This document shows, one piece after another, positions 5,653 to 8,468 of a stretch of DNA of 8,468 bases (positions are counted from its first letter, which is position 1; each line of letters begins with the position of its first letter). The position numbers were made by a program, and so were the translations under genes. Below the pieces are notes generated by a model. That model saw nothing but the letters and a program-made list of their open reading frames with translations. It was not told the origin of the DNA and made no database searches. The stretch covers positions 1 to 8,468 of the forward strand of contig JAJYOH010000240.1 in assembly GCA_021796315.1 (NCBI GenBank). Reading direction: 5' to 3'. The stretch is from Chloroflexota bacterium. GTDB lineage: Bacteria > Chloroflexota > Anaerolineae > Anaerolineales > Villigracilaceae.

Positions 5653-6693
5653 CTAATGCACGGTGATAGCATACTCGGTTGTATAAGTCCCGGCATCATA
5701 CGAATGATAGCCATCATTTATTTGTTGAGTAAAGCCGATCTTCTCCAGAACACGGTATTCACCCAAAGGCCAGTCGGAGGCCAAGATGCCGAAATCGGAG
5801 CAGAATAGGCCTTCTGAAGCATCAGGGTATTTGCCTTTGATGATCTGAGAGTTGTATGTGTGCAATTGGTCATTCGGTATGACATATCCATTAATCTCAA
5901 TTTCCCCGTAGAGATGAGAGATGTTATCGTCCAAGACAGACTGAGATAGCGCACACCAACCAATGCTAAGAAATATAATTTTCTGCTGATCCATGGTCAC
6001 TGAGTACTTCTCAGTGCCTGGACTATACATTTCTGGAGCGAGGGGCTCGTTGACGAGGAAATAGAGTCTTTCAGCTTTCCCGCTGTTGACAAATTCGATG
6101 GTCTTGTTTGCATCGGATTCCAGTTTGGGCATGACTGGTGCGCGAGGGGTTATTGTTGCTATTACTATTGGATGAGGGGTTGATGTGGCCGATGTCAACG
6201 AGAATCCCGGAGTTGCGGCACTAAAATATGCTGCCGCGAGAATCACTGTTCCACCCATTAGTCCCAACAGGCCCCAGATCTGGCCACGACTCATGTTGCG
6301 AGCCAGTCCTTTCCCTGCCATAAATATGACAACCCAACCAACAAGCGGGATTACACTCAGAACGAAAAGCCCAAGGCCACGTAGGAAGCCGCGCTTTTCA
6401 GGGTCTTGGCCTGAGAGTGCTAATAATGTGACGATCAACATCGTGCCTACTTGATAAAGTCCCAAAGTTGTCTGTAGAGTCTTGCCGTCTCCACCCCATG
6501 TATACACGATGAGAAAACCAATGCCATAAAACGTCACAAGTAGTAGGAGCCCTAGCAAGAGACTTTTACCTGAACCCGGTTCTTTCTTTTCATCTTTTAA
6601 CGGACTAGATTCTTTCACCAAATCCCGCCCACAATATCGGCAGACAATTGCCTCATCTTGAATCATCTCTGCACAATAGGGACATTTCTTCAT
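5653..6693 (-). CDS. zinc-ribbon membrane protein with large extracytoplasmic domain
   Basis: The 346-residue minus-strand protein opens with almost the same zinc ribbon as the gene at 4735 (C4, C7, C18, C21; [18 protein letters not shown]). A charged linker leads to four predicted membrane segments (about 44-65, 76-94, 107-127, 140-160), a Thr/Pro-rich spacer (161-189) and a C-terminal domain of about 155 residues with C247 and C298. That domain is not obviously related to the one in the neighbouring gene. The ATG is supported by GGAGGG (6700-6705 on the complement), six bases away. The first segment fits the cytoplasm and the last the outside, but orientation is inferred. The gene converges on the 3951-5556 operon and lies next to the tRNA gene. 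I do not recognise a specific function; proteins of this architecture are common in Anaerolineae-like genomes. Confidence 0.85.
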   Translation of the reverse strand: MKKCPYCAEMIQDEAIVCRYCGRDLVKESSPLKDEKKEPGSGKSLLLGLLLLVTFYGIGFLIVYTWGGDGKTLQTTLGLYQVGTMLIVTLLALSGQDPEKRGFLRGLGLFVLSVIPLVGWVVIFMAGKGLARNMSRGQIWGLLGLMGGTVILAAAYFSAATPGFSLTSATSTPHPIVIATITPRAPVMPKLESDANKTIEFVNSGKAERLYFLVNEPLAPEMYSPGTEKYSVTMDQQKIIFLSIGWCALSQSVLDDNISHLYGEIEINGYVIPNDQLHTYNSQIIKGKYPDASEGLFCSDFGILASDWPLGEYRVLEKIGFTQQINDGYHSYDAGTYTTEYAITVH

Positions 6694-6838
6694 ATTTTGC
6701 CCTCCGCAAATCTGGATACAAATTAAGTCCCTATTATTTTATTGCCCTATTCAAAAATTTTCACGTGTTGAAAGTCATATCTGCAAAGCTCCGTGTTTTG
6801 GATATATTTGATTTGAATCGCTTAGCCCACATCCCGAC

Positions 6839-6866
6839 TTGACGATAAACCGCCTTAAGTTACAAT
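6839..6866 (+). promoter_or_regulatory. promoter of the tRNA-Leu gene
   Basis: TTGACG (6839-6844) and TACAAT (6861-6866) are spaced by 16 bases, close to the sigma70 consensus. The mature tRNA 5' end at 6877 lies ten bases beyond the -10 box, so the primary transcript would have a very short leader. Confidence 0.7.
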
Positions 6867-6876
6867 TGGGTTTGCC

Positions 6877-7232
6877 GGGGCGATGGCGGAATCGGCAGAC
6901 GCAAAGGACTTTAACAATTTGAGCACCAGGGCAGGAAACTCCCTGTGTGAATTCGGTCAAACTCGGGAAAACCTTCGATGAACGATGGCAATCCCGAGCC
7001 AAGCTTCTTGCTGATAGATTGAACTCCTTTGTCCTAATTGTCATTCATTAACAGACAATTATCGGGGAAGCAAGAAGAAGGTGTAGAGACTTGACGGCCG
7101 AGACCTAAAGTGGACACCCATGGTCAAGAGAAAGTCCAGACTACAAACCTCCAAGTGAGGGTGGCGCAAGCCATAGTAGCAAGAAAATCCTTCGGTAGTG
7201 ATACCGTGAGGGTTCGACCCCCTCTCGCCCCA
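6877..7232 (+). tRNA. tRNA-Leu(UAA), interrupted by a group I intron
   Basis: The exons are 6877-6911 and 7184-7232. The acceptor stem GGGGCGA (6877-6883) pairs with TCGCCCC (7225-7231), followed by discriminator A7232. The D arm is GCG (6886-6888) with CGC (6900-6902) around the loop GAATCGGCAGA. The anticodon stem AAGGA (6904-6908) pairs with TCCTT (7188-7192). The loop reads C-T-T before the intron and A-A-A-A after it, giving anticodon UAA. A long variable arm, CGGTA-GTGA-TACCG (7193-7206), marks the class II (Leu/Ser/Tyr) type. The T arm is GAGGG-TTCGACC-CCCTC (7208-7224). CCA is not encoded, since CAA follows A73, and must be added afterwards. The overall match to bacterial tRNA-Leu(UAA) is close. 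The gene is functional only if the intron is removed. Confidence 0.95.
6912..7183 (+). ncRNA. group I self-splicing intron in tRNA-Leu(UAA)
   Basis: The 272-base intron lies between U34 and A35 of the anticodon, the insertion site of the tRNA-Leu(UAA) intron of cyanobacteria and plastids. P1 pairs exon CTT (6909-6911) with GAG (6921-6923), placing the diagnostic U-G at the 5' splice site. P2 is 6924-6931 with 6941-6949. P4 pairs CTCGGG (6962-6967) with CCCGAG (6993-6998), with the family string AATCCCGAGCCAAGC on its 3' side. A P6-like stem pairs CTTCTTGC (7004-7011) with GCAAGAAG (7070-7077), capped by AATTGTC/GACAATT. The R-like segment GTGTAGAGACTTGACGG (7081-7097) and S-like AAGAGAAAGTCC (7126-7137) form P7 through GACT/AGTC. 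P8 is GACC (7102-7105) with GGTC (7122-7125). The P9 region holds TGGC-GCAA-GCCA (7162-7173), a GNRA hairpin. The last base is the expected G (7183). There is no endonuclease ORF. Confidence 0.93.
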
Positions 7233-7240
7233 CAACTTAT

Positions 7241-7325
7241 GTCATTGCGAGTGGCGCTTTGCGCCACGTGGCAATCCTCCATTTTGTAGTGGAGATTGCT
7301 TCGGGAAGAACACCCTCGCAATGAC
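7241..7325. repeat. inverted-repeat element with GTCATTGCGAG ends
   Basis: GTCATTGCGAG (7241-7251) and CTCGCAATGAC (7315-7325) are perfect 11-base terminal inverted repeats. Inside are the hairpin GTGGCGC-TTT-GCGCCAC (7251-7267) and a second stem, GCAATCCTCCA with TGGAGATTGC (7271-7299, one bulge). It fills almost the whole gap between the tRNA and the dGTPase gene and could form RNA structure that helps end or process the tRNA transcript. Confidence 0.75.
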
Positions 7326-7346
7326 GTATGCATTAGAAAGGCAATC

Positions 7347-8468
7347 ATGTACTTTGATCGGCAAAAGCTCGAAGAAAATGAAGACAAGGTGCTTGCGCCC
7401 TACGGTGTCCGCAGCAAGGACAGCAAGGGCCGCGCCTATCTCGACGCCGAACCGGATTACCGCACTACATTCCAGCGCGACCGCGACCGCATCATCCACA
7501 CCACAGCCTTTCGCCGCCTCGAATACAAAACGCAGGTCTTCGTCAATTTCGAGGGCGATTATTTCCGCACGCGCCTGACGCACACACTCGAAGTCACGCA
7601 AGTCGGACGGACGTTGGCGCGCGCGCTGGGCGCGAACGAAGATTTGGTCGAGACGATCTGCCTCGCGCACGACCTCGGCCATTCCCCATTCGGACATTCC
7701 GGCGAAGTGGCGTTATCCCGTTTGATGAAGGATTACGGCGGATTCGACCACAACCGGCAATCACTTCGCATCGTGACGGAACTCGAACAGCGCTACCCGG
7801 AATTCCCCGGCCTGAATCTCACCTGGGAAGTTCGCGAGGGAATGGTCAAGCACGAATCCGAATATGACATCTCAGACGCGCGCGCTTTCGATCCAAACCT
7901 GCGCGGCAACCTCGAGACACAAATCTGCAATGTCGCCGACGAAATGGCATACACGTCTCACGACCTCGACGACGGCCTGCGTTCCGGCATGATCACACCG
8001 CAGATGTTGGGAGAAATCGAATTATGGCAGGTGCTGGCCGAAATGCACAACTGGCATGGGCCGCAACTCGAAGACCTCGAACGCCACCGGATGATTCGTC
8101 AGCTCGTTGGCTTGATGGTGACCGACATGGTCGAAGCAACTGATCAACGCCTGAAAGATACCGCCGTCAAATCGCCACTGGACATTCAAAAACTAAAAAC
8201 GAATGTGATTGGTTACAGCGAAGATATGCAGCGCCGCAATCGCGAACTGAAAGATTTCTTGTATGCCAACATGTACAAACACTATCGCGTCGTGCGGATG
8301 GCAGTCAAAGCCGAACGCGTCATTGCCGATTTGTTCAACGCTTACAAAGCGGAACCGAAAATCCTGCCAGACAGCGTGCAAATCTTCATCGAAAAGCGCG
8401 GACTGGAACGCGTAATCTGCGATTACATTGCCGGAATGACCGACCGCTTTGCAATCGAAGAACATCAG
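7347..8468 (+). CDS. dgt: dGTPase-family HD-domain triphosphohydrolase (3' end beyond window)
   Basis: The frame is open for 374 codons to the window edge without a stop. Enzymes of this family hydrolyse dNTPs, classically dGTP, to the nucleoside and triphosphate, and take part in nucleotide-pool control. HD-domain metal ligands are visible: H79 in RTRLTHTLEV, H108-D109 in AHDLGHSPFGHSGE (107-120), and D198 in ICNVADEMAY. Other family landmarks are RDRIIHTTAFRRLEYKTQV (46-64) and GGFDHNRQSLR (131-141). The last residues, GMTDRFAIEEHQ, match the family's usual C-terminal block, so only about ten residues are probably missing. The length fits the shorter dGTPase-like proteins rather than E. coli Dgt (about 505 residues). 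AGAAAGG (7335-7341) gives the start at 7347. Codon use is GC-rich, unlike the genes at 3951-6693. The true substrate may be broader than dGTP. Confidence 0.93.
   Translation, partial: MYFDRQKLEENEDKVLAPYGVRSKDSKGRAYLDAEPDYRTTFQRDRDRIIHTTAFRRLEYKTQVFVNFEGDYFRTRLTHTLEVTQVGRTLARALGANEDLVETICLAHDLGHSPFGHSGEVALSRLMKDYGGFDHNRQSLRIVTELEQRYPEFPGLNLTWEVREGMVKHESEYDISDARAFDPNLRGNLETQICNVADEMAYTSHDLDDGLRSGMITPQMLGEIELWQVLAEMHNWHGPQLEDLERHRMIRQLVGLMVTDMVEATDQRLKDTAVKSPLDIQKLKTNVIGYSEDMQRRNRELKDFLYANMYKHYRVVRMAVKAERVIADLFNAYKAEPKILPDSVQIFIEKRGLERVICDYIAGMTDRFAIEEHQ

Noticed and set aside
5614..5808. Plus-strand 64-codon ORF
   Set aside because: It lies mostly antisense to the 3' end of the zinc-ribbon gene on the minus strand, has no good ribosome site and no recognisable domain.
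6775..7044. Minus-strand 89-codon ORF across the tRNA and intron
   Set aside because: The region is explained by tRNA and intron structure; the peptide has no features of a real protein and is not an intron endonuclease.
7242..7697. Minus-strand 151-codon ORF
   Set aside because: It is a shadow of the dGTPase gene and the inverted-repeat element; the plus-strand frame carries the HD motifs.
8193..8465. Minus-strand 90-codon ORF
   Set aside because: It is the reverse of well-conserved dGTPase coding sequence.

Overview
The window looks like a chromosomal segment of a bacterium, most likely a Chloroflexota (Anaerolineae-like) lineage. That assignment is inference from style: a secreted SH3b lipoprotein with Thr/Pro-rich linkers, membrane proteins that start with a nearly fixed zinc-ribbon module (MKKCPYCAE...CRYC), and scattered GTCATTGCGAG-type inverted repeats. 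No marker gene settles it. A heme A synthase gene implies an aa3-type oxidase and therefore aerobic respiration, at least part of the time.

Layout from left to right: a 7Fe/8Fe-type ferredoxin (132-503) ends in a perfect 40-base palindromic terminator. A repeat remnant and an extended -10 promoter lead into heme A synthase (798-1880), directly followed by a 66-residue membrane protein (1881-2081). Next come two multi-pass membrane proteins, an unrecognised six-helix protein (2202-2834) and a YwaF/TIGR02206-family protein (3039-3773), separated by a long inverted-repeat element and a rho-independent terminator. From 3774 to about 6720 the sequence is visibly more AT-rich and holds three envelope proteins: an SH3b lipoprotein (3951-4721), a zinc-ribbon membrane protein in the same operon (4735-5556), and a convergent second zinc-ribbon membrane protein (5653-6693, minus strand).

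The most striking feature is at 6877-7232: a tRNA-Leu(UAA) gene split by a 272-base group I intron (6912-7183), inserted after U34 of the anticodon, the same position as the intron of cyanobacteria and plastids. The conserved intron core (P1, P4, P7, the R- and S-like segments, terminal G) can be read directly. A further inverted-repeat element (7241-7325) follows, and then a dGTPase-family HD phosphohydrolase (7347 onward) that runs off the window just before its expected C-terminus.

Functionally this is a patchwork, not one pathway: redox and respiration genes (ferredoxin, heme A synthase), membrane or lipid-related genes of unknown role, a small envelope-protein cassette that seems to have grown by domain shuffling, and housekeeping translation and nucleotide genes. 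I found no CRISPR array, transposase, integrase or defence operon.
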